From assembly GCA_039804025.1 (NCBI GenBank), contig JBDRZP010000004.1, positions 30,116-94,115 on the forward strand: a DNA stretch of 64,000 nt. Reading direction: 5' to 3'. Positions 24,915 through 34,395 of the stretch are shown here, in pieces. Both the position numbers and the translations under genes were made by a program. This DNA is from a candidate division WOR-3 bacterium. GTDB taxonomy: Bacteria; Hydrothermota; Hydrothermia; Hydrothermales; JAJRUZ01. The stretch's first letter is position 1. The number at the start of each line of letters is the position of its first letter. Under the pieces are notes generated by a model, which saw only the letters and a program-made list of their open reading frames with translations, made no database searches and was not told the origin of the DNA.

Positions 24915-25919
24915 TTATTCAAATGTAATTTCTGTTTTAATAGTCTTATCTGGTAAAAGAGGAAAATCTGCGGATAATTTTAAAAAAATTTTAAAATTTT
25001 TACTTTTTGCTATTTTTAATAGTTTTATTTTTTCAGGAAAATAAAATTCAGGAAAGATATAGATATTTTTATCATCTTTCTCAAATAATTTGTAATTTAT
25101 TTCATAACTTCCTACATCTTCATTTCTTGAAATTAGTTCTCTAACTATGTAAGGATTCCTTATATTCACTTTATTTACCCATTCTATCTCAACTTTAAAG
25201 CTTCTTGCTTTTTCTTTATTAGTTATTGATAAATACATTTTTATTTCTCTTTCAGTTATAGAAAGTACTTCAAGATAAGCCCTAACCCCGTTATAAAGTG
25301 TCAAGATATTTTCTCTTAGTCTAAATTTTTCTTTTAAAGTATCATCAGAAAATAAAATTATAAATTTCTTTTTAAAAATTCCCTCCAAAACAATTCCTGA
25401 ACCTTCTATAAAACCCTTTTCTTTTTCTAAACAGCCTAAAACTTTTCTTCTTTCAATTTCAAATTCAATTTGAGAAGTGTTATTAAATTCATATTTTTTA
25501 TGTTCATTAATTCTGTATTTTGTTACAATATGTGAAGATTTACCTGAAGAAATAATGTATCTTTCTACGAAAATTTCACCACTTTTTAGTTTTAATTTGT
25601 TAATAGGTTTATTTAAAATAAGTTTAATCAAAAGTTTTTTATCTTTTTCTTCTGTTTCTATTTTTTTTATATTTTTAAAAAAATCGTCAAACCATTTTAA
25701 AGCTTTCTTTTTCTGTATTAGATTAAAAAAAACCAAAAGATCTAAAAAAAGGAAAAAAATTATAAAAAGAAAAATGATTAAAAAAGGGGCTCCAATTTCA
25801 AATTTTGCGAAAATTATATATATGATTAAGATCGTGAGGGGTAAAGAAATTATTAAAATGAAAGGAATATATTCTTCTTGAAATTTATAAGGCTTTATAT
25901 AATTGATTTTCCATTCCAT
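24915..25919 (-). CDS. hypothetical membrane-anchored protein
   Basis: 334 residues. Two membrane segments (about residues 20-38 and 43-68) are followed by a cytoplasmic or periplasmic beta-rich domain without recognised motifs (KLKLKSGEIFVERYI, IEFEIERRKVLGCLEKEKGFIEGSGIVLEG). A single Cys is seen in GCLEKEKGF. No close family is recognised. It lies between the CsgG-like gene (convergent) and murA on the same strand. Confidence 0.55.
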   Translation of the reverse strand: MEWKINYIKPYKFQEEYIPFILIISLPLTILIIYIIFAKFEIGAPFLIIFLFIIFFLFLDLLVFFNLIQKKKALKWFDDFFKNIKKIETEEKDKKLLIKLILNKPINKLKLKSGEIFVERYIISSGKSSHIVTKYRINEHKKYEFNNTSQIEFEIERRKVLGCLEKEKGFIEGSGIVLEGIFKKKFIILFSDDTLKEKFRLRENILTLYNGVRAYLEVLSITEREIKMYLSITNKEKARSFKVEIEWVNKVNIRNPYIVRELISRNEDVGSYEINYKLFEKDDKNIYIFPEFYFPEKIKLLKIAKSKNFKIFLKLSADFPLLPDKTIKTEITFE

Positions 25920-25938
25920 AATCTATATTCTTTAAAAA

Positions 25939-27204
25939 TCACTCTCTAATTTCAACCCGTGCTCCCAATTTTTTCAGTTTTTTATCAATTTTCTCATATC
26001 CTCTTTTTATATTTTCTATTCCAATAACCTGAGATTTACCTTCTGCTACAAGACTTGCAAGTATTAAACCTGCTCCTGCTCTTATGTCAGGTGCAAAAAG
26101 AGGAGCGCCTTTTAATCTGGTTTTCCCTTCTATTTTTGCATAACCATGTCCCACTTCAATATCAGCACCCATTTTTATAAGCTCTCCAACATAACCAAAC
26201 CTCTCAGGATAAATTCTCTCTTTTACAAGGCTTTTACCTGTTGCCTGTGTTAAAAGAGCAACAATTTGGGGCTGTAAATCTGTTGGATAACCAGGATAGG
26301 GTGATGTTGTTATGTTACAAGAATTTAAATCTTTTTCTCTTTTTAAATAAAGAAAATCACCTTTATCTTCTATATAAACTCCCATTTTTCTTAATACCCT
26401 TATAACACTTTCAAGATATTTAGAAGGGTTTGGTTTTAAAATGATTTCACCACCTGTTCCTGAAACAAACATCATATAAGTTCCTGCTTCTATTCTATCT
26501 GGTATGTTTTCAAAATTTAAAGGTGGTTTTAAATTACTATTTCCCTTTATAATTGCTCTTCTTCCCTCAATCTCAATTTTTACACCGCAGCTTTTTAAAA
26601 AATCAAAAAGATGAATAACTTCTGGTTCAAGAGATATATTTTCAAGAATAGTCTCTTCTTCAATTCTTGAAGCTGTTATTGCAATATGAGCAGTTGCTCC
26701 CACACTTACTCTTTTAAATTTTATTTTTGTTCCTTTAAGTTTATTTGCTCTTGCAATTATAAATCCTCCCTCTATATCAATTTTTGCCCCCATTTTTTTT
26801 AAAGCCTCTAAATGAAAGTTTATAGGTCTTGGTCCAAAGGAACATCCTCCAGGAATCCCAACTTTTGCTTTACCTTCCATTACAAGAAGAGGTCCTAAGA
26901 CATATATTGAAGCCCTCATTTTCTGAATAAAGGAAATAGGTGCTGACACATCTTTAATTCCTTTATTTTCAATTTCCACACATTTGTTCTTTTTATCAAT
27001 ATTTATATTTAACCCAAGATGTGATAAAAGGGAGATCATTGTTTTAACATCATCAACAACTGGAATTTTAGTAAACCTTGTTTTTCCATCCATTACAAGC
27101 ATTGAGGCAAAAAGAGGTAAGGCAGAATTCTTTGCACCCTGAATTTCTACTTCTCCTGTTAAAGGATGAGAACCCTCAATTAAAAGATACTTTTTACTAT
27201 TCAA
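25939..27204 (-). CDS. murA: UDP-N-acetylglucosamine 1-carboxyvinyltransferase
   Basis: 421 residues, normal MurA length. The N-terminal EIQGAKNSALPLFA (with the conserved Lys), the catalytic-loop Cys in GGCSFGPRPINFH, and PGYPTDLQPQ plus GAGLILASLVAEG near the end are MurA hallmarks. It transfers enolpyruvate to UDP-GlcNAc in the first committed step of peptidoglycan synthesis. The loop Cys implies fosfomycin sensitivity in principle. Its ATG overlaps the stop of the LTD-domain gene by 8 bases, a coupling of a cell-wall gene to a surface-protein gene. Confidence 0.97.
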   Translation of the reverse strand: MNSKKYLLIEGSHPLTGEVEIQGAKNSALPLFASMLVMDGKTRFTKIPVVDDVKTMISLLSHLGLNINIDKKNKCVEIENKGIKDVSAPISFIQKMRASIYVLGPLLVMEGKAKVGIPGGCSFGPRPINFHLEALKKMGAKIDIEGGFIIARANKLKGTKIKFKRVSVGATAHIAITASRIEEETILENISLEPEVIHLFDFLKSCGVKIEIEGRRAIIKGNSNLKPPLNFENIPDRIEAGTYMMFVSGTGGEIILKPNPSKYLESVIRVLRKMGVYIEDKGDFLYLKREKDLNSCNITTSPYPGYPTDLQPQIVALLTQATGKSLVKERIYPERFGYVGELIKMGADIEVGHGYAKIEGKTRLKGAPLFAPDIRAGAGLILASLVAEGKSQVIGIENIKRGYEKIDKKLKKLGARVEIRE

Positions 27205-28852
27205 AGTAAACGAAAGTATTTTTATAAATTTTATTACCCTGTTTTAAAACAACAATATAAAGTCCCTTTTTAAGCCCTATATTATTTTTTGTTAATTTAA
27301 TAAGTTTTGGGAAATTTATAACTTGATTTTCAAAGAATGTATGTTTTAAAAATCCAGCAGAATCGTATAAATAAAGGGATGATAATTCCTTGGATGGAGA
27401 AATCCATATTTCAATTTCCTCATCCTTTCCATCATTATTTGGAGTAAACCTTCTTCCCTTTAAAATCAATTTATTTTCCCCCATTTCAATTTTATAGGGA
27501 CCTCTTCCAGGTGTTGCACCCTTTGGATCCTGTGATGAACCCCAGTTTTCCTTTAACCAGGAAGTTCCAAAGGAATACCTTTCAAGGGATATTCCGTAAC
27601 TTCCTCCCCAATCAGGATAATATCTGACAGAATCAATTCTCTCCTTTAAATTATCTGTGATAAAGACTAAATCACCATCATTGTTAAAAGCAGGAAAGTT
27701 TGATAATTGAAAGGTAAAAGGGATTTTACCATAAACTCCATAAAAACTTAGTGTATCTGATGTGAAAATAGCATAGGTATCACCAGGTATCTTTATGTTA
27801 TTTATCAAACAGGTTTTTTTTGTTTCATCCATTAAAATGAAATTATTTAAAAAAACTGTATCCCTTGAATTTGTTTTTATTTCAATCCATTCTGGAGAAC
27901 CATTATAAAATATTTCAGTTATGTAAATTAAATGTGTATCAATTATTACTTTGAAACTTGAAGTGTTATTAAATGTATCCTTTTCATTTAGCACTGGATT
28001 AATTTTTAATTCAAGATTAAAAATTCCCCTTTTAGATTCCTGTGTAGTTATGGAATATAAAACAGAATCACCACCTTTAATTGTTGTATCAAGCTCAAAA
28101 TTTTTAGTATTTAAAATTTTAATATAACCCCCTATATTACCTGAATAGGTAAGAGTTCCAGCGTTTTTTATAAGAAAATAAACAGAAAAATTTTCGTTAA
28201 TTTTTATAAAAGTAGGTTTAACATAAACCCTTTTAAAAGTAAGGTCAAATCCAGGTGAAACTGAATTAAATCTACCTGGTGTAGATTTTGTTGGATCAGT
28301 TGACTTTCCCCAGTTATAAGTAGAATCGGGTCCTTCCAGTATAATTCTTTCAATTGATATTCCGTCGTGACCGCTTGTAAAAGGGACCCCGTTTATACCA
28401 AATGTGGAAACATAAATTGAAGGATTTGAAAGTTCAAAGATTGCTATGGGGTCAGTAAGTGCAAGTCCGCTTCCATTATTTCCTATATCCTTATCACTTA
28501 TTTTAAATATATAAGTTCCAGGGTCAATTCTATAAGGTTGAGGGTATTCTGTGTTTAAGGTATCTGTATAGTCAGGGTCAAGAATAACACCAAACCTTAA
28601 TGGGGGCAATTTTGTTTTGCCGAATATAACTCCTGGATGAAATCTCAAAATTAATGAATCAGTCCAAGCAACAATTGAATCAATTGGTTCATCAAAATCT
28701 GTAATTCCGTAAAGGGATAAATCAAGGGTATCAGGACCTGGATTATAAACTTCAATCCATTCATTTCTCCTTCCACTTTGAGTTTCACTTCCAGGTGCAT
28801 CATTTAATACTTCAGATAATATTGGTTGAAGAAAAATAAATAAGAAAATCAT
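27197..28852 (-). CDS. secreted lamin-tail-domain (LTD) protein with C-terminal sorting-type domain
   Basis: 551 residues with a signal peptide (IFLFIFLQPILS). Two lamin-tail-like domains are visible: EVLNDAPG...NEWIEVYNPGPDTLDLSLYG near residue 15 and TEIFYNGSPEWIEIKTNSRDTVFLNNF near residue 315, separated by a CARDB-like beta domain. The C-terminal about 95 residues (FTPNNDGKDEEIEIWISPS...GLYIVVLKQGNKIYK) contain the NPN-DG motif and a sorting-type end. A TATAAT lies 6 bases before the ATG, without a Shine-Dalgarno site. Probably cell-surface. Confidence 0.8.
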   Translation of the reverse strand: MIFLFIFLQPILSEVLNDAPGSETQSGRRNEWIEVYNPGPDTLDLSLYGITDFDEPIDSIVAWTDSLILRFHPGVIFGKTKLPPLRFGVILDPDYTDTLNTEYPQPYRIDPGTYIFKISDKDIGNNGSGLALTDPIAIFELSNPSIYVSTFGINGVPFTSGHDGISIERIILEGPDSTYNWGKSTDPTKSTPGRFNSVSPGFDLTFKRVYVKPTFIKINENFSVYFLIKNAGTLTYSGNIGGYIKILNTKNFELDTTIKGGDSVLYSITTQESKRGIFNLELKINPVLNEKDTFNNTSSFKVIIDTHLIYITEIFYNGSPEWIEIKTNSRDTVFLNNFILMDETKKTCLINNIKIPGDTYAIFTSDTLSFYGVYGKIPFTFQLSNFPAFNNDGDLVFITDNLKERIDSVRYYPDWGGSYGISLERYSFGTSWLKENWGSSQDPKGATPGRGPYKIEMGENKLILKGRRFTPNNDGKDEEIEIWISPSKELSSLYLYDSAGFLKHTFFENQVINFPKLIKLTKNNIGLKKGLYIVVLKQGNKIYKNTFVYFE

Positions 28853-28858
28853 AATTTT

Positions 28859-28864
28859 ATTATA
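28859..28864 (-). promoter_or_regulatory. -10 box of a leaderless LTD-murA promoter
   Basis: Minus strand TATAAT, 6 bases, ATG. The divergent sppA gene has TAAAAT (28889-28894) 6 bases before its own ATG, so two leaderless promoters fit in 48 bases. Confidence 0.55.
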
Positions 28865-28900
28865 ATGGATTTATTAAAAATTTTGCCTTAAAATTTAAAT

Positions 28901-29752
28901 ATGAACAAAAGAATTTTAATAGTAATTTTATTTTCTGTGTTTATCATTTTAATATATATACTTTCCTTTCTTTCAATAAAAACCCAGAAGAAGGAAATAG
29001 TTAAAGGAGGAGTTGGAATACTTGAAGTTAAGGATGTTCTTATTGATTCCAAAACATACAGAAAAAACCTCGATTATCTTAAAAAAAGAAAAGATGTTAA
29101 GGCTTTGCTTATTTACATAAATTCTCCTGGTGGAGGTGTAGTTGCGTCACAGGAAATATACTATTCTATAAAAAAATTTAAAGAAGAGAAAAATGTTCCT
29201 GTTTTGGCTTATATTTCAGCAGTTGGTGCTTCAGGAGGTTATTATGTTGCAATTTCTGCTGATAAGATAATGGCTGCTCCTGGTGCAATAACAGGTTCAA
29301 TTGGTGTTATAGCAGAGTTTCCATCCTTTTATGAACTTTTGGAAAAAATAGGAATAAAGTTTAGGGTTTTTAAGAAGGGAAAGTTTAAGGATGTTGGTTC
29401 ACCCTTCAGGGATATTTCAGAAGAAGAAAAGAAATATCTTGAAGATTTACTTGATGATGTATACAGGCAATTTTTTAAAGAAGTTGCAATAAGGAGGAAT
29501 CTTGATACTTTAAATTTAAAGGAATGGGCAGAGGGTAAAATATTCACAGGAAGACAGGCTAAAAAATTGGGACTTATTGATACACTTGGAACCTATGAGG
29601 ATGCTCTTCTATTAGCTGGAAAACTTGCTGGAATAAAAGAAAAACCAAAGGAAATTAGACCGCCTGAAAGAAGAAGGGGGCTTTTTTATAAGTTTTTTGA
29701 AGAGTTAATTAATTTAAACTTTTTAAAATTAAAATACATAATGGTTTTTTAA
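28901..29752 (+). CDS. sppA: signal peptide peptidase SppA
   Basis: 283 residues. An N-terminal membrane anchor (ILIVILFSVFIILIYILSFLSI) precedes the SppA/protease IV domain: LLIYINSPGGGVVASQEIY, the nucleophile Ser in AVGASGGYYVAISADKI, GAITGSIGVI, and the catalytic Lys in EWAEGKIFTGRQAKKLGLID. It degrades leftover signal peptides in the inner membrane. The length corresponds to the short, single-domain form. Leaderless -10 box upstream. Confidence 0.95.
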   Translation: MNKRILIVILFSVFIILIYILSFLSIKTQKKEIVKGGVGILEVKDVLIDSKTYRKNLDYLKKRKDVKALLIYINSPGGGVVASQEIYYSIKKFKEEKNVPVLAYISAVGASGGYYVAISADKIMAAPGAITGSIGVIAEFPSFYELLEKIGIKFRVFKKGKFKDVGSPFRDISEEEKKYLEDLLDDVYRQFFKEVAIRRNLDTLNLKEWAEGKIFTGRQAKKLGLIDTLGTYEDALLLAGKLAGIKEKPKEIRPPERRRGLFYKFFEELINLNFLKLKYIMVF

Positions 29753-29832
29753 AAATAAAAGTTAATAAATTGGTGAGAAAAAAGTAAAAACGTAAAAAAT
29801 TGATAAAAAGAGAAAAATAAAGGAAATTTGTA

Positions 29833-30642
29833 TTATAGTTGGTTTTTTATGAATTCCTCTAATAATAGTGCACTAAAACAAAACTCATTATTTTTGAGTT
29901 TTTCAAGTGTTAATTTCATTTCTCCACCTAACCATGCTACACCATCTATTACAGCAACCTTGACTACATTATAAGGACACAGAGTTTCTTTTACCAAACT
30001 CACTGCTTCTTTAAATTGATTATCTTGGGAACCGCCAAAATCGGTGATAAATTTAGCAGTGCCTATTATGTATTTATTATTAATCTTTGCTACAAAATCC
30101 AATCCTTTGCTTAATTCTCTAAATTTACATTTCAATTCTCTTGTTGCATATTCCTTTAAGAATTTATCGCCCCCATTTAGAAATACAATACCGGGTGTTT
30201 TTCTAAATTCATTAATGTCTAAGAAATCAAACTTTTCTTTAAGCCAAATCTTAAACATTGGTCCTATCCTTCTACTAGGTTTTTTAGGTGCTTCTAATTT
30301 TTCTTTTAATTCATTAAAATTCATTTCAAACAATTTATCACAAATTTTTCTAATAGTTTTTGGGTTTTTATCAATTGCTTCTTCATAATGAGTTAGAAAA
30401 CTCACATACGGATTTTCAATAGGAAATTTAAACCCCTGTTTTTTCAAATGGATTAATTCTTTAACTAAATCTTTACAATTTTTTTCTTTAAAAAGTCGTT
30501 TTAACAATTGATACTGCTGTTCGCTAAGGGCTTTCTCTCTGCTGATTTCTTCTGGAGGATATATTTTCAATAATTTATCTAAATAAAACTCACTCTTTGC
30601 CAATTTTATACTTTTTTGTACCCACTTATTCATAATTATCAC
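29833..30642 (-). CDS. type II restriction endonuclease, PD-(D/E)XK-like
   Basis: 269 residues. A PD-(D/E)XK-type core is visible around residue 165-185: KGLDFVAKINNKYIIGTAKFITDFGGSQ (split here: GLDF, then GTAKF about 13 residues later), with the Asp and Lys expected for metal binding. The gene lies 3 bases downstream of the adenine methyltransferase gene on the same strand, the classic restriction-modification layout. Only the nuclease fold can be argued; the recognition site cannot be read from the sequence. Confidence 0.75.
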   Translation of the reverse strand: MIIMNKWVQKSIKLAKSEFYLDKLLKIYPPEEISREKALSEQQYQLLKRLFKEKNCKDLVKELIHLKKQGFKFPIENPYVSFLTHYEEAIDKNPKTIRKICDKLFEMNFNELKEKLEAPKKPSRRIGPMFKIWLKEKFDFLDINEFRKTPGIVFLNGGDKFLKEYATRELKCKFRELSKGLDFVAKINNKYIIGTAKFITDFGGSQDNQFKEAVSLVKETLCPYNVVKVAVIDGVAWLGGEMKLTLEKLKNNEFCFSALLLEEFIKNQL

Positions 30643-30645
30643 TAT

Positions 30646-32166
30646 TCAAAAAAGTGCTGATTGGTTTCCAAATTTTTCTTTTAAACTTAATAGAATATCT
30701 TTTATTCCTTCCATATTTTTTTGCTCTATTAAAATTCTTAATATCTCTTTAGTTTTAGGAAACATTAAATGAACAGGGAAGGTTTCTAATAATTTTTTCG
30801 CTTGAGATAATCCTAAATATTTCCGGACATAATCAGAATCAGAATATTTAAAAGTAGTCAAGAACTCACTGTCTGTAATATCTCTAAAATACTCAAGTGC
30901 TAAATTAAAATAATTTTTTAATAAAGATAAATCATCAAAAGAAAGTTCTGGGGTTATAAAAATCTGAATTGGATGGGTTCGGTATTTTTCTTTTGTCACC
31001 ACTATCCCATCAACTCCAAATGTTTCTTTAACATTATAAATTCCGGCTCTACCTTCCCAGCTTCCGGTATCTAGAGTTCTTACAAATAAAGGATTCTGTT
31101 GTAATTTTTTATAAAGTCTTTCATTAACCGAGTAAGTATTAACTTTATAATAGCCATTAGAAAAAGTATTTACATCCAATAGTTTAACTTGGTATGGACC
31201 TTTATTTTTTTTAACTTCTTCTAATGTTAAATAAAATTTAATTTTTAATGGTGAAGAAGATTTGAAAGAAGAGACAAATTCATCAAATTCGCTCCCGGCT
31301 CTGTAAAAATTCTTAGGCAATAGCTTATATTCTTTTTCTATGGTTTTGTTGTTTATCTTTAAAGCTTTAAAAATGATTGGTTCTTGGGATGGCTTTTGTT
31401 TTCTTTCAAAAAAACATATACAAACATTAGTTCCTGTAAACTCAAAGATTTTTCTCTCAAAAATAATTGCTTTTTTGATATCATAAAAAGGAAGAAAATC
31501 TCTTCTAATTTTATTAGATACAGAAAAACCAAATAAAAAATTAGTAGGGATTATATAAATCATTTTTTCTATATTGTGTCTTAAATCATTAATAAGAGCA
31601 ATTTGATACAAGTCTTGATAGCCTTCATTAGGACCACAAAAATATGTCAAATTTCTGTCAGAATGTTTGACAATATATCCTAAATAAAGATAAGGGGGAT
31701 TGGTTATATGATAAGGGGGATGTTTTAAATGTTTAAAGTCTGGATAGTTTTGTAAAGTATCCCTTAGTTGAATATTTTCTTTCGCTATCTTATAAGGAAT
31801 CCCATAACTTAGTGCCTTTTCAATAGCCTTCTCAACCATTTCTTTCTGTATATCAAAAAGAAGGATATGTTCTTTAAAGAATTCTACTCTTTTATCTTCA
31901 GGAATTACTTCTAATATAGGTAAAATTAGGTTACCTTCGCCAGCAAATAGGTCTATCCAACTATGGTTATAGAGAATATCTTTAATCTCTGGAAGAATAA
32001 ATTTTCTAAAAATGTCTATGGAGGTAAGATGTGCACCAAATTCTCTTCGCTTTTTTTCTGCCGAAATATAAGTTCCCATTCCTAAATCTTTAACATACCC
32101 ATTTTTTATATTTTGATTAATTAAAATTTTTTCTCGGTTTGATTTATATTTAATTTTACGTTTCAT
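30646..32166 (-). CDS. type II DNA adenine-N6 methyltransferase
   Basis: 506 residues. The order of motifs is that of gamma-class N6-adenine methyltransferases: motif X (FGAHLTSIDIFRKFILP), motif I (WIDLFAGEGNL, SAM binding), motif IV NPPY (HITNPPYLYLG), then a long target-recognition region. It would methylate adenine at the site cut by the adjoining nuclease and so protect host DNA. Gene order places the methyltransferase first, which favours protection before cleavage. A decayed IS lies directly upstream, consistent with arrival by transfer. Confidence 0.9.
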   Translation of the reverse strand: MKRKIKYKSNREKILINQNIKNGYVKDLGMGTYISAEKKRREFGAHLTSIDIFRKFILPEIKDILYNHSWIDLFAGEGNLILPILEVIPEDKRVEFFKEHILLFDIQKEMVEKAIEKALSYGIPYKIAKENIQLRDTLQNYPDFKHLKHPPYHITNPPYLYLGYIVKHSDRNLTYFCGPNEGYQDLYQIALINDLRHNIEKMIYIIPTNFLFGFSVSNKIRRDFLPFYDIKKAIIFERKIFEFTGTNVCICFFERKQKPSQEPIIFKALKINNKTIEKEYKLLPKNFYRAGSEFDEFVSSFKSSSPLKIKFYLTLEEVKKNKGPYQVKLLDVNTFSNGYYKVNTYSVNERLYKKLQQNPLFVRTLDTGSWEGRAGIYNVKETFGVDGIVVTKEKYRTHPIQIFITPELSFDDLSLLKNYFNLALEYFRDITDSEFLTTFKYSDSDYVRKYLGLSQAKKLLETFPVHLMFPKTKEILRILIEQKNMEGIKDILLSLKEKFGNQSALF

Positions 32167-32289
32167 AGTAAATCTTTCTTATATCTATAATATAAAATAT
32201 TATAAAGTTTTTAAAATATTTTTACAAATTTCAATCATAAACTGAAAAATTTAAAAATATATTATATAGTTTGAAAAGTTGACTAAACA

Positions 32290-32500
32290 CATTAAACTAA
32301 GATATGAAAAAAAGAAAATGATAAAAATGATAAAAGAGGAAAATTAAAGAAATTACTTTAAAAAGATATATTTTATTTGTGGCTAATTTAAAAACAAATT
32401 TTGTTTTGCTTTTGCTTATAAATCTTTAACAAGTGAAAATGCCAGAGATTTTATGAGGAACACTTTGTAGGAGCACTTCTTATACTCCTATTTAACTATA
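32290..32500 (+). mobile_element. IS remnant D (decayed, internally deleted)
   Basis: Begins like the other copies (gatatgaaaaaaagaaaatg ... gaggaaaattaaag), then matches the transposase section TTTTGCTT.TGCTTATAAATC, aacaagtgaaaatgc, gattttatgagg, and tails off near tttgtaggagcac. No frame is intact. It occupies most of the 375-base gap between the methyltransferase and the CapA-type gene; nothing else was recognised there. Confidence 0.6.
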
Positions 32501-32541
32501 AAATTCAATATAAGTAAACCACACAAATTTTAATAAATTTT

Positions 32542-33486
32542 TTACCTTAAAATTTTTTTCCCCTCTATCTTTACATTTTTAAGTTCATCTTCCCTAATGA
32601 GTTTCTGTAAAATTTTTAACGCTTCTTCTTTTTCATCATATTCAGGTATACCAGGTGGAATTAATACTAATGGAACTATCTCCCCCTCAATAAATTCTCC
32701 AGTTGAATTTACTTTCACTTTTAATATAAATGATATATTTCTCGGATAATCAAGGTTTAATCCCCAGAAACAGGCAAAATTAGAAAGTGAATAAGCAATT
32801 ATTCTTTCCTTATAAATCTCAATACCCCTTATAACATGTGGACCATGACCAAATACTATATCAGAACCTATATCAACTAAATACCTTGCTAATTTTTTTA
32901 CATTCCCCCTTTTTTCACCATAAAAGTATTCAAACTTATCTTTTACATGCATTGCAGAATCACCTTCTGCTCCTGCATGTATCGATACAATTAAAATATC
33001 AGTTTTTTTTGCTAAAACTTCTGCTAACTTTAAATCATCTTCCTTTAATAAATTGTTCGTATAATCATAAACTGAATAGGCAATAAAACCCACTTTTAAA
33101 TTTTTAATTCTAAAAGTATCAAAGGTTCCTTTTAAACCTGAAACTATGAAACCTTCCTTTTTTAAAATTTCATAAGTTTTTTTTGCTGCCTTTTCCCCTC
33201 CATCATAGATATGATTATTTGCAATTGAAAATCCCTTTATTCCACTTTTTTTTAGCCCCTTTAATGAACTTAAAGGAAAAAGGAATCTATATTCTTTATT
33301 TCTATCTATTACATCAATATTAAATACTCCTTCAAAATTTGCAAAGGATAAATCAGATTCTTCTATAAAATTTTTAACATTTTTAAAAAGAATAAATCCA
33401 GAATCAGGGGGAATTCTATCTTTCAAAACATTACCGAGCACAAGGTCTCCCATTAAGGCAATTGTTAGAAATAGTGTATCAACCAT
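32542..33486 (-). CDS. CapA-family (poly-gamma-glutamate synthesis-type) metallophosphatase-like protein
   Basis: 314 residues. The PGA_cap fold is shown by ALMGDLVLGN, ESDLSFANFEGVF, GFSIANNHIYDGGEKAAKKTYEIL, ILIVSIHAGAEGDS and DIVFGHGPHVIRGIEIYKERIIAYSLSNFACFWG. Asp, Asn and His residues in these blocks form the metal site of calcineurin-like relatives. The start is hydrophobic (MVDTLFLTIALMG), perhaps a signal. Such proteins act on surface polymers. It is 2 bases from the dipeptidase gene upstream on the same strand. Confidence 0.9.
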   Translation of the reverse strand: MVDTLFLTIALMGDLVLGNVLKDRIPPDSGFILFKNVKNFIEESDLSFANFEGVFNIDVIDRNKEYRFLFPLSSLKGLKKSGIKGFSIANNHIYDGGEKAAKKTYEILKKEGFIVSGLKGTFDTFRIKNLKVGFIAYSVYDYTNNLLKEDDLKLAEVLAKKTDILIVSIHAGAEGDSAMHVKDKFEYFYGEKRGNVKKLARYLVDIGSDIVFGHGPHVIRGIEIYKERIIAYSLSNFACFWGLNLDYPRNISFILKVKVNSTGEFIEGEIVPLVLIPPGIPEYDEKEEALKILQKLIREDELKNVKIEGKKILR

Positions 33487-33488
33487 TT

Positions 33489-34364
33489 TTAAGGTAAATT
33501 TTCTTCAAAAAATTTATAAGCATTTAAATATAAAAAATTTTCAGGAAATTCTTCCAAGGCTTCTTTTATTTCCTTATAAGAATATAAACCCTCAATTATA
33601 TGTTTTTCTGATAAACCGAATAAATCAGAGCCGAGGGCAATATTTTCGGGATATTTTTTTATTAACTTTTTTATTTCCTTTAAAACTTCTTTTTTATTAA
33701 TTCTCCTTTCAAAAAAAATGTTACCAAGACCAATACCCACAATTCCTCTCCTCTTTTTAATCCTTTTCATTTCTTCAAAAGAAATATTTCTCTTTGTTTT
33801 TGGCTTATTAAGGATTCCAGTATGGGAAACAATAAAAGGAATTTTTAATTTATAAACATCATAAAAGGTTTTTCTTCCAGAATGGGCAAGATCAATTATA
33901 CATTTATTTGAAACTATCTCTTCAACAATTTCCCTTCCAAAATTCGTCAGACCAAAATCATTTTTTTCAGCACAGGAGGATGCTATGTGATTGGAAAAGT
34001 TCCATGTTAGTGTAAAAATTCTAACACCGAGATTGATAAATGCCTTTAAAATATATTTATCAAGTATAAAAGAACATCCTTCAATTTCAAGGATAAATCC
34101 CTTTTTATCGGAATTTAAAACCCTTTTTAAATCCTCTTTTTTCTCAATAATAATTAAACCATTTTTTTCAGCAAATTCCCTATATGTTTCAATTGTTCTT
34201 AAAGCCTTATAAATGTCAAGAGTTTCAACAAATTTTTTATCCTTCCATATAAGAGGAGTAAATACAGATATAACATTAAACTTGAAAAAATCTTTTTCAA
34301 AATTATCTTTCTTAAGCAGTGGTTCAAGTAAATCTTGGTGAAGGTCAAATATTATTTTTTCCAT
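33489..34364 (-). CDS. membrane dipeptidase-like (peptidase M19) metalloenzyme
   Basis: 291 residues from the ATG at 34362-34364. A longer frame continues upstream antisense to the ROK gene and is rejected. M19 metal-ligand blocks are visible: IFDLHQDLLEPL near the N-terminus, the bridging Glu in ILEIEGC, then IDLAHSG, VSHTG and IALGSDLFGL. The family hydrolyses dipeptides, including D-amino acid ones. It is shorter than typical M19 proteins. TATCAT lies 7 bases upstream of the ATG, so this divergent gene pair shares only 31 bases with the ROK gene. Confidence 0.88.
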   Translation of the reverse strand: MEKIIFDLHQDLLEPLLKKDNFEKDFFKFNVISVFTPLIWKDKKFVETLDIYKALRTIETYREFAEKNGLIIIEKKEDLKRVLNSDKKGFILEIEGCSFILDKYILKAFINLGVRIFTLTWNFSNHIASSCAEKNDFGLTNFGREIVEEIVSNKCIIDLAHSGRKTFYDVYKLKIPFIVSHTGILNKPKTKRNISFEEMKRIKKRRGIVGIGLGNIFFERRINKKEVLKEIKKLIKKYPENIALGSDLFGLSEKHIIEGLYSYKEIKEALEEFPENFLYLNAYKFFEENLP

Positions 34365-34382
34365 AAGAATAATGATATGCTT

Positions 34383-34388
34383 TATAAT
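34383..34388 (+). promoter_or_regulatory. -10 box of a leaderless ROK-gene promoter
   Basis: TATAAT, 7 bases, ATG at 34396. Together with TATCAT on the other strand (34372-34377) it packs two promoters into the 31-base divergent gap. Confidence 0.55.
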
Positions 34389-34395
34389 AATTGAA

